From Alphaproteobacteria bacterium (GTDB lineage: Bacteria > Pseudomonadota > Alphaproteobacteria > Rhizobiales > Xanthobacteraceae): a DNA stretch of 37,934 nt. Every line of letters starts with the position of its first letter. The first letter of the stretch is position 1. The notes below the pieces were generated by a model, which was given only the letters and a program-made list of their open reading frames with translations, searched no databases and was not told the origin of the DNA. The stretch spans positions 1 to 37,934 of the forward strand of contig JAJPHK010000157.1 in the NCBI GenBank assembly GCA_021325315.1, in the 5' to 3' direction. Both the position numbers and the translations under genes were made by a program. Shown in pieces: positions 1-7,823 of this stretch.

Positions 1-109
1 GTTCATCGTCGCGATCTGCGGCGAGATCATGACCATGCCGGGCCTCCCCAAAATCCCCTCCGCCGACGCCATCGACGTCAAAGACGGAAAAATCGTCGGG
101 TTGTTCTAA
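1..109 (+). CDS. fhs: Formate--tetrahydrofolate ligase, C-terminal end (partial)
   Basis: Only the last 35 codons are inside the window, read from base 2 and ending with TAA at 107-109. The visible tail contains [16 protein letters not shown] followed by a DGKIVGLF end, which is the conserved C-terminus of formate-tetrahydrofolate ligase. The enzyme makes 10-formyl-THF from formate, THF and ATP in the cytoplasm. The family is about 555 residues long, so most of the gene lies upstream of the window. A strong hairpin terminator follows 24 bases later. Its presence near a formate dehydrogenase and a serine-glyoxylate-type aminotransferase fits C1 metabolism. The identification rests on a short but very characteristic end. 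Confidence 0.85.
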   Translation, partial: FIVAICGEIMTMPGLPKIPSADAIDVKDGKIVGLF

Positions 110-133
110 ACCGGCGCGCTCAACAGAAAACAG

Positions 134-169
134 AAAGCCGCCTCGCGAGAAATCGCGAGGCGGCTTTTT
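134..169. terminator. Rho-independent terminator after fhs
   Basis: A perfect 15-bp stem (134-148 with 153-167) closes a GAAA loop and runs into a T tract on the plus strand. The stem starts with AAA, so the minus strand also carries a short U run and the hairpin could stop transcription from both sides. Confidence 0.9.
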
Positions 170-179
170 ATTACCGTTC

Positions 180-240
180 GTTCCCCCACCCGCTCGCTTC
201 GCTCGCCTCCCTCCCCTGCTTGCGGGGGAGGAATAAAGGG
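180..240. repeat. Alphaproteobacterial intergenic palindromic repeat
   Basis: A pyrimidine-rich block with GCTCGCTTCGCTCGC is followed by a hairpin CCTCCCC (210-216) / GGGGAGG (225-231). Read on the minus strand it gives the peptide PPQAGEGGERSERVGE. I recognise this peptide as the typical false translation of a repeat scattered between genes of rhizobia and relatives. It lies between the terminator of fhs and the convergent beta-lactamase gene. There is only one copy of this family in the window. Confidence 0.65.
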
Positions 241-281
241 CGGGGGCGCTCCATGCGCAGGAGGATGACCCGATTGTTCGA

Positions 282-1157
282 TCAAGCTCTCAATCTCGCG
301 ATCATCTTCCCGACGGCGGCGATCACGGCGTTGCAACTTTCCCGCGGCGCTGAAGTTTCTGTGAGGTAAGCGGCAACGACGATCGGCCCGCCCTGCGCTG
401 GCCAAATGATGCCGACATCGTTCGTGGAGCCGCGCTCGCCCGTCCCTGTCTTGCCGCCGACGCGCCAGTCCGGCGGAAGCCCGGCACGCAAACGCTTGCC
501 GCCGGTTTTGCACGCAAGCAGCCAATCCGTGAGCTGCTGTCTTGAAGAAGGTTTCAGCGCGCCACCGAGGACGAGCTTGCGAATGTCTTCGGCCATCGCC
601 GCTGGCGTCGTCGTATCTCGCGGATCGCCGGGGAGCGATTCGTTCACCGCCGGCTCGTTCCGATCGAGACGCGTCACTGGATCGCCGAGCGAGCGCGCGA
701 ATTCGGTGACCGCAGCGGGGCCGCCGAGAGCCGCGAGAATGAGGTTGCCCGCGGTATTGTCGCTGAGCGTGATCGCCGCCTCGCAAAGCTCGGCGAGCGT
801 CATGCCCTCGCCGCCGACATGCATGCCGGTCGTGGGCGAGTATTCGACCAGATCGCCTTTCGTGAACACCACGCGCCGGTCGAGTCTTTCCTTTTCCGCA
901 TCGACGCGTGCGAGCACGGCCGCGGACGCGAGCAGCTTGAAAGTGCTGCACATCGGAAAACGCTCTTCTGCGCGGTACGCGAACCGCGCGCCCGTTCCGG
1001 TATCGAGGATCGCGACGCCGAGGCGGCCTTTGATCCCCGCTTCGATGCCCTTCATTTCAGCCGAAAAAATTTCGGCTTTCGTTTCCGCGAAGTCGGGTGT
1101 GAACAAGGCGGCGCCCGCAAGCGCGCCGCCTACGATAAAGCTGCGCCGATCGATCAT
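282..1157 (-). CDS. bla: Class A serine beta-lactamase
   Basis: This 291-residue protein hydrolyses beta-lactams in the periplasm. The N-terminus carries a DRRSF sequence before a hydrophobic stretch (residues 4-20), which suggests Tat export. All four class A motifs are present: S71-T-F-K74, S132-D-N134, E168 with N172 on the omega loop, and K236-T-G238. Cys70 precedes the active serine as in many class A enzymes, but the position corresponding to Cys238 is glycine, so the carbapenemase-type disulfide is absent. The start is supported by AAGGAA seven bases upstream. The gene begins 33 bases after the pyrophosphatase gene on the same strand and may be cotranscribed with it. No AmpR-type regulator or mobile element is adjacent, so it looks like a resident chromosomal gene. 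The substrate range cannot be read from the sequence. Confidence 0.92.
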   Translation of the reverse strand: MIDRRSFIVGGALAGAALFTPDFAETKAEIFSAEMKGIEAGIKGRLGVAILDTGTGARFAYRAEERFPMCSTFKLLASAAVLARVDAEKERLDRRVVFTKGDLVEYSPTTGMHVGGEGMTLAELCEAAITLSDNTAGNLILAALGGPAAVTEFARSLGDPVTRLDRNEPAVNESLPGDPRDTTTPAAMAEDIRKLVLGGALKPSSRQQLTDWLLACKTGGKRLRAGLPPDWRVGGKTGTGERGSTNDVGIIWPAQGGPIVVAAYLTETSAPRESCNAVIAAVGKMIARLRA

Positions 1158-1190
1158 GATTTTCCTTCGGAAGATTTGAAATTCGAAACG

Positions 1191-1715
1191 TTACTTCGCC
1201 CGCTCGATCGCTTCCATGACGAGGCGCTCTGCATCGGCCGTATCCAGCCACTTGGCGAGTTTCACCCATTTTCCTTTTTCGAGATCCTTGTAGTGCTGGA
1301 AGAAATGCGCGGTCTGCTCGCACATGATGGGCGGGAGATCGCGGTAGCTCATGATCCCGGCGAAAAATGGATGTAGCGCGTCGACCGGCACGGCGAGAAT
1401 TTTTTCATCCTGGCCCGCCTCGTCTTCCATCACCAGCGCGCCCACCGGCCGGCAGCGGATCACCGCGCCGGGGACGACCGGCACCTGGCTGACCACCATG
1501 ACATCGCATGGATCACCGTCATCCGACTTCGTCTGCGGGATGAACCCGTAATTGCCGGGATAAAACATCGCCGTGTGCAGGAAGCGGTCGACAAAGAGAG
1601 CTCCGGATTCCTTGTCGAGTTCGTATTTCACCGGCACGCCGCCGAGCGGAATTTCGATGACGGCGTGCAAATCCTTCGGCGGATTGCGGCCGGCGGAAAT
1701 CGAGCGGATGTCCAT
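1191..1715 (-). CDS. ppa: Family I inorganic pyrophosphatase
   Basis: This soluble cytoplasmic Mg-dependent enzyme splits pyrophosphate to two phosphates and so pulls biosynthetic reactions forward. At 174 residues it has the normal length of bacterial family I enzymes. The signature lies at residues 66-72 (D-G-D-P-C-D-V), with the three metal-binding aspartates D66, D68 and D71. The cysteine replaces the usual bulky hydrophobic residue of the signature. Other family blocks are visible, including EIPLGG at 21-26, KYELDKESG at 30-38 and FYPGNYGFIP at 51-60. GAGGA eight bases upstream supports the ATG. The gene lies 54 bases after the LysR gene and 33 bases before bla, all on the minus strand, so read-through between them is possible. 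Confidence 0.96.
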   Translation of the reverse strand: MDIRSISAGRNPPKDLHAVIEIPLGGVPVKYELDKESGALFVDRFLHTAMFYPGNYGFIPQTKSDDGDPCDVMVVSQVPVVPGAVIRCRPVGALVMEDEAGQDEKILAVPVDALHPFFAGIMSYRDLPPIMCEQTAHFFQHYKDLEKGKWVKLAKWLDTADAERLVMEAIERAK

Positions 1716-1769
1716 ACGACATCCTCAGTCGGGATTGCTGCGAAAGCAACCAGCAAAACGAGTGACGAT

Positions 1770-2663
1770 TTACACGTCGAGCTTCGGGCCGACGCGCCGC
1801 GCTTCGGCGACGAGCGCCGCGGTGAGCGGCGTGAGCGGCTCGCGCTGCGGGACCAAAAGCCCGATCGTGTGCACAGCTTCGGGCTCGACGATCGGGATCG
1901 CGCGTATCGTATCGGTGAGACCGAGCGTCTCGGCGAGCCGCATCGGCATAATGCTCGCCCATTGTCCGGTGCGGACATGCGAGAACAGAACGATCATTGA
2001 GTTCGAGACGAGCGTCGGCTGCGGGTCGCCGCCGGCCTTTCGCAGGAGGCCGTCGATGATCCGGCGGTTCTGCATGTCGGGCGTGAGCAGGCAGAGCGGC
2101 ACATCGGCGACCTCTTTCCATGTCACCTTGTCGCGGCGGCCAAGCGGCGCTTCCGCCGAAGTCACCAGGCGGTAGCGTTCCCGGTAGAGCACCACCGTCG
2201 AGACGCGGCCCAACGGCTCATTGTCGAGATAGCTGATGCCCGCGTCGATCTCGAGATTTTCAATCATGTTGAGAATTTCGATCGAGTTGCGCGAGTAAAT
2301 CGAAAAGCGAACGTCAGGATGCTTTTGCCGGAACGGCGTGGTGAGCGATTCCACCATCGCAAGCGCCGTAGGAATCGCCGCGATCCGGAGCTGGCCGCTC
2401 AAGCCGAATTTCAGCGTCTTCAATTCCTGCCGCATGGAGCGCGTATCGCTGACGATGCGGCGCGCCCAGTCGAGCGTGCGCTCGCCTTCCGGCGTGAGGC
2501 CGATATAGCGGGAGCCGCGTTGTACGAGCATGACGCCGAGCGACGATTCGAGCTGCTTGATGCCGGCGGAAAGCGTCGGTTGCGTCACGCCGCAGCTATC
2601 GGCGGCGCGGCCGAAATGCTGCTCGCGCGCGAGCGCCATCAGGTATTCCAGCTTGTCGATCAC
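1770..2663 (-). CDS. LysR-family transcriptional regulator, probably of formate dehydrogenase
   Basis: This 297-residue LysR-type regulator has an N-terminal winged helix-turn-helix (about residues 1-60, with FGRAADSCGVTQPTLSAGIKQL). A C-terminal periplasmic-binding-like effector domain (about 90-290) follows. LysR proteins usually bind between divergent genes and act on the neighbour, often with a small-molecule co-inducer. Here the gene is divergent from the formate dehydrogenase operon across 113 bases. LysR regulators are known next to soluble NAD-dependent formate dehydrogenase operons in other proteobacteria. Control of that operon, perhaps in response to formate, is therefore the likely role, but this is inferred from position. 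A 19-bp imperfect palindrome lies in the shared intergenic region. Confidence 0.88.
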   Translation of the reverse strand: MIDKLEYLMALAREQHFGRAADSCGVTQPTLSAGIKQLESSLGVMLVQRGSRYIGLTPEGERTLDWARRIVSDTRSMRQELKTLKFGLSGQLRIAAIPTALAMVESLTTPFRQKHPDVRFSIYSRNSIEILNMIENLEIDAGISYLDNEPLGRVSTVVLYRERYRLVTSAEAPLGRRDKVTWKEVADVPLCLLTPDMQNRRIIDGLLRKAGGDPQPTLVSNSMIVLFSHVRTGQWASIMPMRLAETLGLTDTIRAIPIVEPEAVHTIGLLVPQREPLTPLTAALVAEARRVGPKLDV

Positions 2664-2702
2664 TGCTGTTTTCCTAGAAGGTTATCGATCTGACTTTAAA
2701 GA

Positions 2703-2721
2703 ATTGATAGAATTTCTCAAT
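2703..2721. promoter_or_regulatory. Candidate LysR operator in the lysR/fdh intergenic region
   Basis: ATTGATAGAATTTCTCAAT is an imperfect palindrome: the arms ATTGA and TCAAT match perfectly, and seven of nine base pairs are symmetric about an A. It sits in the 113-bp region between the divergent LysR and formate dehydrogenase genes, which is AT-rich compared with its surroundings. Classical LysR boxes are T-N11-A; here the symmetric T and A are 13 bases apart, so the fit is partial. Confidence 0.45.
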
Positions 2722-2776
2722 CGCAATATGGAGAATGCCCTATTGTCTGGCATTATAGTAAGTCCAATGTAGCAGT

Positions 2777-4501
2777 ATGACAGTCATTATACCACCAAAA
2801 CCGCCCGCCTCTTCCCCCGCAACGCCTGTCCGGCGCAAGCCCCGGCGCACCCCCAAAGGCCGTCAGGTCGATCCCCAGGCGCTTGAGGAAGTGCGCGCCC
2901 TTCTGGTTGACCGTTCGCGCCGCCGGGACCTGCTGATCGAGAATCTGCATCTCATTCAGGACAAGTACGGGCATTTGTCGGCCGCGCATCTCGCGGCGCT
3001 CGCGCAAGAAATGAAGATGGCGCTGACCGAGGTCTATGAGGTCGCGACGTTCTATTCGCATTTCGACGTCGTGAAGGAAGGCGAAACGCCGCCGCCTGCG
3101 ATTACCGTCCGTGTCTGTGACAGCCTTTCCTGCGCAATGTACGGATCGGAAAAGCTCCTGGCGGAACTTCCGAAAACGGTCGGCAAGGATGTGCGCGTGA
3201 TCCGCGCACCGTGCATGGGCGCTTGCGACCGCGCGCCGGTTTGCGCCGTGGGCCACAACCAGGTTTTCAAGGCGAACAAGGATAATGTCGCGGCTGCCGT
3301 GAAGAAACGCGAGCACGCGCATGCTTACAAAACGCCGAAAGACTTCGACGCTTACGTCAAGGAAGGCGGCTACAAACTCCTGAAGGAATGCCTCTCCGGC
3401 AAGCGCACCCGCGAGGACGTGATTGCGATCGTTTCCGACGCGGGCCTGCGCGGCTTGGGCGGCGCAGGATTTCCCACCGGCCGCAAATGGTCGCTCGTTC
3501 GCGCCGAGCCCGCGCCGCGCATGATGGCGGTGAACGGCGACGAAGGTGAACCGGGCACGTTCAAGGATCGCTATTATCTCGAACGCGACCCGCACCGCTT
3601 CATCGAAGGCATGCTGATCGGCGCGTGGGTGGTGGAAGCCGCGGAAGTTTATTTCTATCTCCGCGACGAATATCCCGAGATCCGGCTGATGTTCGAGCAG
3701 GAAATGGAAAAGGTCGAAGCAGCGGGCCTCGTCCAGAACACCAAATTCCATTTCCGCCGCGGCGCCGGCGCCTATATCTGCGGCGAAGAGTCCGCGATGA
3801 TCGAATCGATCGAGGGCAAGCGCGGGCTGCCACGCCATCGACCGCCTTACGTCGCGCAGGTGGGTCTGTTCGGCCGCCCGACCTTGGAGCAGAACGTCGA
3901 GACGCTCTACTGGATCCGCGACATCATCGAAAAGGGCGCGTCGTGGGTCACCTCGCAAGGACGCCACGAGCGCAAGGGCTTCCGCAGTTTCTCCGTTTCC
4001 GGCCGCGTGAAGAACCCGGGCGTGAAGCTCGCCCCCGCCGGCATCACCGTGAAGGAACTGATCGACGAATATTGCGGCGGCATGGCCGACGGCGAGACCT
4101 TCAAGGCGTACCTCCCCGGCGGCGCGTCGGGCGGCATCCTCCCCGCCTCGATGGGCGACATCCCGCTCGATTTCGGCACGCTCGAGAAATACGGCTGCTT
4201 CGTGGGCTCCCACGCGGTTGTGATTCTATCCGAGAAGGACGATATGAAAGCCGTGGCTCTGAACCTCATGAAGTTTTTCGAGGACGAGTCCTGCGGCCAG
4301 TGCACGCCCTGCCGCGCCGGCACCGAAAAGGCCGCGAAATTGATGGCTGAAGGGCCATGGAACGAGGCGCTGTTAACGGAATTGTCGTCGGCGATGCGCG
4401 ATGCCTCGATCTGCGGGCTCGGGCAGGCGGCCTCCAATCCGCTGATGTGCGTGTTCAAATATTTCCCCGACGAACTCAAGAAGCCGCTGGGCTCCTGGTG
4501 A
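2777..4501 (+). CDS. fdh1B: NAD-dependent formate dehydrogenase, fused beta subunit (NuoE-NuoF type)
   Basis: This 574-residue flavoprotein subunit passes electrons from formate oxidation to NAD+. It fuses two modules that are separate (FdsG and FdsB) in many bacteria. The NuoE-like part (about 35-185) has the [2Fe-2S] cysteines C114, C119, C146 and C150. The NuoF-like part (about 190-574) has the FMN/NADH loop GLGGAGFPTGRKW (226-238), NGDEGEPGTFKDR, and the [4Fe-4S] cysteines C506, C509, C512 and C546. The same fusion and length are known for the beta subunit of Methylobacterium extorquens formate dehydrogenase 1. No Shine-Dalgarno sequence precedes the ATG at 2777, and the first 30 residues are proline- and arginine-rich. 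No other ATG occurs before residue 79, so either initiation is leaderless-like or a non-ATG start is used. The alpha subunit follows four bases after the stop. Confidence 0.93.
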   Translation: MTVIIPPKPPASSPATPVRRKPRRTPKGRQVDPQALEEVRALLVDRSRRRDLLIENLHLIQDKYGHLSAAHLAALAQEMKMALTEVYEVATFYSHFDVVKEGETPPPAITVRVCDSLSCAMYGSEKLLAELPKTVGKDVRVIRAPCMGACDRAPVCAVGHNQVFKANKDNVAAAVKKREHAHAYKTPKDFDAYVKEGGYKLLKECLSGKRTREDVIAIVSDAGLRGLGGAGFPTGRKWSLVRAEPAPRMMAVNGDEGEPGTFKDRYYLERDPHRFIEGMLIGAWVVEAAEVYFYLRDEYPEIRLMFEQEMEKVEAAGLVQNTKFHFRRGAGAYICGEESAMIESIEGKRGLPRHRPPYVAQVGLFGRPTLEQNVETLYWIRDIIEKGASWVTSQGRHERKGFRSFSVSGRVKNPGVKLAPAGITVKELIDEYCGGMADGETFKAYLPGGASGGILPASMGDIPLDFGTLEKYGCFVGSHAVVILSEKDDMKAVALNLMKFFEDESCGQCTPCRAGTEKAAKLMAEGPWNEALLTELSSAMRDASICGLGQAASNPLMCVFKYFPDELKKPLGSW

Positions 4502-4505
4502 CATC

Positions 4506-7310
4506 ATGACCGAAGCGAAGAAGTCGAACGGTAAAGGCAAGACGATCAAGTTCGAGCTCGACGGAAAGACGGTCGAAGCGGGCACCGACGAGACGATTTG
4601 GCAGGTCGCGAACCGCCTCGGCACCGAAATTCCGCATCTTTGCTACTCGCCCGAGCCCGGCTACCGGCCGGACGGCAACTGCCGCGCCTGCATGGTCGAA
4701 ATCGAGGGCGAGCGCGTCTTGGCCGCGAGCTGTATCCGCAAACCCGCCGAAGGCATGAAGGTGAAGACGGCGTCCGAGCGCGCGAAGGCCTCGCGCAAGA
4801 TGGTGTTCGAGCTTCTTCTCGCCGACCAGCCCGAGCGCGAAACCGCGCCCGATCCGCAATCGAAGTTTTGGGCCTGGACCGACAAGATGGGGATCGCGAC
4901 GAGCCGCTTCCCCGAAGACGTCGGCTACAAGCCCGACCGCAGCCACACGGCGATCGCGGTCAATCTGGATGCCTGCATCCAGTGCAATCTCTGCGTCCGT
5001 GCCTGCCGCGAAGTGCAGGTGAACGACGTGATCGGCATGGCCGGACGCGGCCATCTCGAAAAGATCGTGTTCGACTTCGACGATCCGATGGGCCAGTCGA
5101 CCTGCGTCGCCTGCGGGGAATGCGTGCAGGCCTGCCCGACCGGCGCGCTTATGCCGTCCACTCTCGTCAACGAAAAGAACGAGCGCACCGTTTATCCGGA
5201 CCGCAAGGTCGACAGCGTCTGCCCCTATTGCGGCGTCGGCTGCCAGCTCACCTACAACATCAAGGATGACAAGATCGTTTCGGTGACCGGCAAGAACGGC
5301 CCGGCGAACGAAAACCGCCTTTGCGTGAAAGGCCGCTTCGGTTTCGACTATATCACGAGCCCCGAGCGCCTGACGGTGCCCCTGATCCGCAAGGAAGGCG
5401 TTGCGAAAGATCCGAACAATCTCGTCGATCCGTCGAACCCGTGGACGCATTTCCGCAAGGCGACCTGGGAAGAGGCGATGGCGAAGGCCGCCGAGGGCCT
5501 GAAAAAAATCCGCGACCGCGACGGGCCGAGCGCACTCTCGGGCTTCGGCTCCGCCAAGGGTTCGAACGAAGAGGCCTATCTCTTCCAGAAACTCGTGCGC
5601 ACGGGCTTCGGCACCAATAACGTCGACCACTGCACGCGCCTTTGCCATGCCTCGTCCGTCGCGGCGCTTCTCGAAGGCGTCGGCTCGGGCGCGGTGTCGG
5701 CATCCTTCAACGAGTGCAAGAATTCCGACGTCATCATCGCGATCGGATGCAACCCGACGGAAAACCATCCGGTCGCCGCCACCTTCTTCAAGCAGGCGGC
5801 GAAGCGCGGCGCCAAGCTCATCATCATGGATCCGCGCGGCAACGGCATGAAGCGCCACGCCTGGCAGATGATGCAGTTCAAGAACGGCACCGACGTCGCG
5901 ATGCTGAACGCGATGCTGAACGTCATCATCACGGAAGAGCTGTACGACCGGCAGTATGTCCAGACCTACACGGAGGGCTTCAAGGAGCTCGCCGAGCATG
6001 TGAAGGACTTCACGCCGGAGGAGATGGAGCCGATCTGCGGCATTCCCGCTGACGTTCTCCGCAATGTCGCGCGCACCTACGCGCGCGCCGAAAGCGCGAT
6101 CATCTTCTGGGGCATGGGCGTCTCGCAACATACCCACGGCACCGACAACGCGCGGTGCCTGATCGCGCTCGCGCTGATCACCGGCCAGATCGGCCGTCCG
6201 GGCACGGGCCTGCATCCCTTGCGCGGCCAGAACAACGTACAAGGCGCATCCGACGCCGGCCTCATCCCGATGTTCTTCCCCGACTACAAGTCAGTCGAGA
6301 ACGCCGAGACGCGTGCGAAGTACGAAAGCGTGTGGGGCAAAAAACTCGATACCAAGCGCGGCAAGACCGTCGTCGAGATCATGGACGCGGTGCACGCGGG
6401 CGAAATCAAGGGGATGTACATCATGGGCGAGAACCCCGCGATGTCCGACCCTGACCTCAACCACGCGCGCGGCGCGCTCGCGCATCTCGAGCATCTTGTC
6501 GTGCAGGACATCTTCCTTACCGAGACCGCCTCGTTTGCCGACGTGGTGCTCCCCGCCTCAGCCTGGCCGGAAAAGGACGGCACCGTGACGAACACCAACC
6601 GTCAGGTGCAGCGCGGCCGCGCGGCCGTGCCGCTGCCGGGCGAGGCGCGCCAGGATATCTGGATCATCCAGGATCTCGCGCAGCGGCTCGGCGAGAAGTG
6701 GAACTACAAGGATGTCGGCGAGGTCTATGCCGAGATGGCATCGCTGATGCCTTCGCTCGACAACATCTCCTGGGAGCGCGTCTCGCGCGAGGACGCCGTC
6801 ACCTATCCGTCGGAAGCGCCGGACAAGCCGGGGCGCGACGTCGTGTTCGACAAAGGCTTTCCGCGCCCGGGCGGCGTCGGCAAGCTCGTCGCGGCGAAGC
6901 TCACGCCGCCGAACGAAGTGCCGGATCACGATTTCCCGTTCATCCTCAGCACCGGCCGCCAGCTCGAGCACTGGCACACCGGCGCGATGACGCGGCGGGC
7001 GACCGTGCTCGACACGCTCGAGCCCGCGCCGACGGCGCAGCTCTCGCGCGGCACATTCGAGAAGCTCGGCTTGCAGGCCGGCGACATGGTGCGCGTTACC
7101 ACGCGCCGCGGCACAGTCGATCTCACCCCCCGTCAGGACGATGCGGTACCGGACGGCGTCGTATTCATCCCCTTCGCTTACGTGGAAGCGGCGGCGAACT
7201 TGCTCACGAACCCAGCGCTCGACCCGTTCGGGAAGATCCCCGAATTCAAGTATTGCGCGGCGAAAGTGGAGAAAATTCCCGCCGGACCGGCGCTGATCGC
7301 CGCAGAATAA
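4506..7310 (+). CDS. fdh1A: NAD-dependent formate dehydrogenase, catalytic alpha subunit (Mo/W-bis-MGD)
   Basis: This 934-residue subunit oxidises formate to CO2 at a molybdenum or tungsten bis-pyranopterin centre in the cytoplasm. The N-terminal [2Fe-2S] domain has C46, C59, C62 and C76. Two ferredoxin-type [4Fe-4S] motifs follow (C157-C160-C163-C167 and C200-C203-C206-C210). The catalytic domain begins with C239-x2-C242-x3-C246 and C273 for another [4Fe-4S] cluster. The active site is C380-H381 within HCTRLCHASS, so cysteine and not selenocysteine ligates the metal. The His/Cys-ligated extra cluster seen in NuoG and in FdsA (HPLDCxxC-like) has no counterpart: the region around residues 101-125 reads ELLLADQPERE and lacks cysteine. 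Translation is probably coupled to the beta subunit gene four bases upstream. FdhD- or FdsD-like maturation genes do not follow. Whether Mo or W is used cannot be told from sequence. Confidence 0.94.
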   Translation: MTEAKKSNGKGKTIKFELDGKTVEAGTDETIWQVANRLGTEIPHLCYSPEPGYRPDGNCRACMVEIEGERVLAASCIRKPAEGMKVKTASERAKASRKMVFELLLADQPERETAPDPQSKFWAWTDKMGIATSRFPEDVGYKPDRSHTAIAVNLDACIQCNLCVRACREVQVNDVIGMAGRGHLEKIVFDFDDPMGQSTCVACGECVQACPTGALMPSTLVNEKNERTVYPDRKVDSVCPYCGVGCQLTYNIKDDKIVSVTGKNGPANENRLCVKGRFGFDYITSPERLTVPLIRKEGVAKDPNNLVDPSNPWTHFRKATWEEAMAKAAEGLKKIRDRDGPSALSGFGSAKGSNEEAYLFQKLVRTGFGTNNVDHCTRLCHASSVAALLEGVGSGAVSASFNECKNSDVIIAIGCNPTENHPVAATFFKQAAKRGAKLIIMDPRGNGMKRHAWQMMQFKNGTDVAMLNAMLNVIITEELYDRQYVQTYTEGFKELAEHVKDFTPEEMEPICGIPADVLRNVARTYARAESAIIFWGMGVSQHTHGTDNARCLIALALITGQIGRPGTGLHPLRGQNNVQGASDAGLIPMFFPDYKSVENAETRAKYESVWGKKLDTKRGKTVVEIMDAVHAGEIKGMYIMGENPAMSDPDLNHARGALAHLEHLVVQDIFLTETASFADVVLPASAWPEKDGTVTNTNRQVQRGRAAVPLPGEARQDIWIIQDLAQRLGEKWNYKDVGEVYAEMASLMPSLDNISWERVSREDAVTYPSEAPDKPGRDVVFDKGFPRPGGVGKLVAAKLTPPNEVPDHDFPFILSTGRQLEHWHTGAMTRRATVLDTLEPAPTAQLSRGTFEKLGLQAGDMVRVTTRRGTVDLTPRQDDAVPDGVVFIPFAYVEAAANLLTNPALDPFGKIPEFKYCAAKVEKIPAGPALIAAE

Positions 7311-7325
7311 GCGAACGAAAACAAA

Positions 7326-7353
7326 ACGCCCCGCTGAATAGCGGGGCGTCTTT
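7326..7353. terminator. Bidirectional terminator between fdh1A and the tautomerase gene
   Basis: A perfect 10-bp stem ACGCCCCGCT (7326-7335) / AGCGGGGCGT (7340-7349) has a GAAT loop. CTTT follows on the plus strand and the minus strand runs into TTTTGTTTTCG, so it can serve both convergent transcripts. Confidence 0.85.
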
Positions 7354-7358
7354 GCTCA

Positions 7359-7742
7359 TCAAACCGCGTATTGCGCGATCCCGTTTCCGAAGGACCAGTT
7401 TTCCTTCTTCACTTCGACGAGATTGATGAATACGTCCTCGCGGCGGATTTTCAGCCGCTCGTGCAGGCCGTCGGCGACCGCTTTGAAATATGCCTTCTTC
7501 TGCTCGACCGTTCTGCCCTCGTTCAGGGTGAGTTGCACGATGACGGCGTCTTTCGTCCGCAATACACCGAGATAATGCGGATCGAGAATGAAATCGCTTT
7601 CGGCGTGTTCGGTGATTACCTGAAACCGATCCCCTTCCGGCGCCTTCAGCGTCGGCAACATCGCTTCATAAACGATATCGGCGGCGGTTTTCCGAAAATC
7701 GGCGGACTTTCCGGCGGGGACGGAAATGCGAGCGAACGGCAT
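7359..7742 (-). CDS. Tautomerase-fold protein (4-oxalocrotonate tautomerase/MIF superfamily)
   Basis: This 127-residue protein begins Met-Pro, so removal of methionine would expose the N-terminal proline used as catalytic base in this superfamily. The sequence MPFARISVPAGKS, the central VIVQLTLNEGRTVEQKKAYFKAV and the EDVFINLVEV strand fit the larger beta-alpha-beta tautomerases of the Tautomerase_2 type. Such enzymes catalyse keto-enol tautomerisation, or dehalogenation or hydration of small carboxylates. The actual substrate is unknown. AAGGAG eight bases upstream supports the start. The gene stands 81 bases after tctA on the same strand and could be the last gene of that transport operon, which would suggest action on an imported carboxylate. 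That link is inference. Confidence 0.8.
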   Translation of the reverse strand: MPFARISVPAGKSADFRKTAADIVYEAMLPTLKAPEGDRFQVITEHAESDFILDPHYLGVLRTKDAVIVQLTLNEGRTVEQKKAYFKAVADGLHERLKIRREDVFINLVEVKKENWSFGNGIAQYAV

Positions 7743-7823
7743 AAGCGATCTCCTTTTTTGCGAGAAGCCCTAGCCGCTTTTTCAACGCAGGCTTATGCAA
7801 ATCGCGAATGCGAGTGTTGCGGA

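Noticed and set aside
239-277. Possible second hairpin near the beta-lactamase stop (GGGCGGGGGCGCTCC region)
   Set aside because: The stem is short and interrupted, and it may be part of the neighbouring repeat. It was not strong enough to call a terminator.
2753-6242. Long open frames of 486 and 588 codons on the minus strand opposite the formate dehydrogenase genes
   Set aside because: They are antisense to well-identified coding sequence, have Ala/Arg/His-rich compositions typical of reversed GC-rich codons, and show no known motif.
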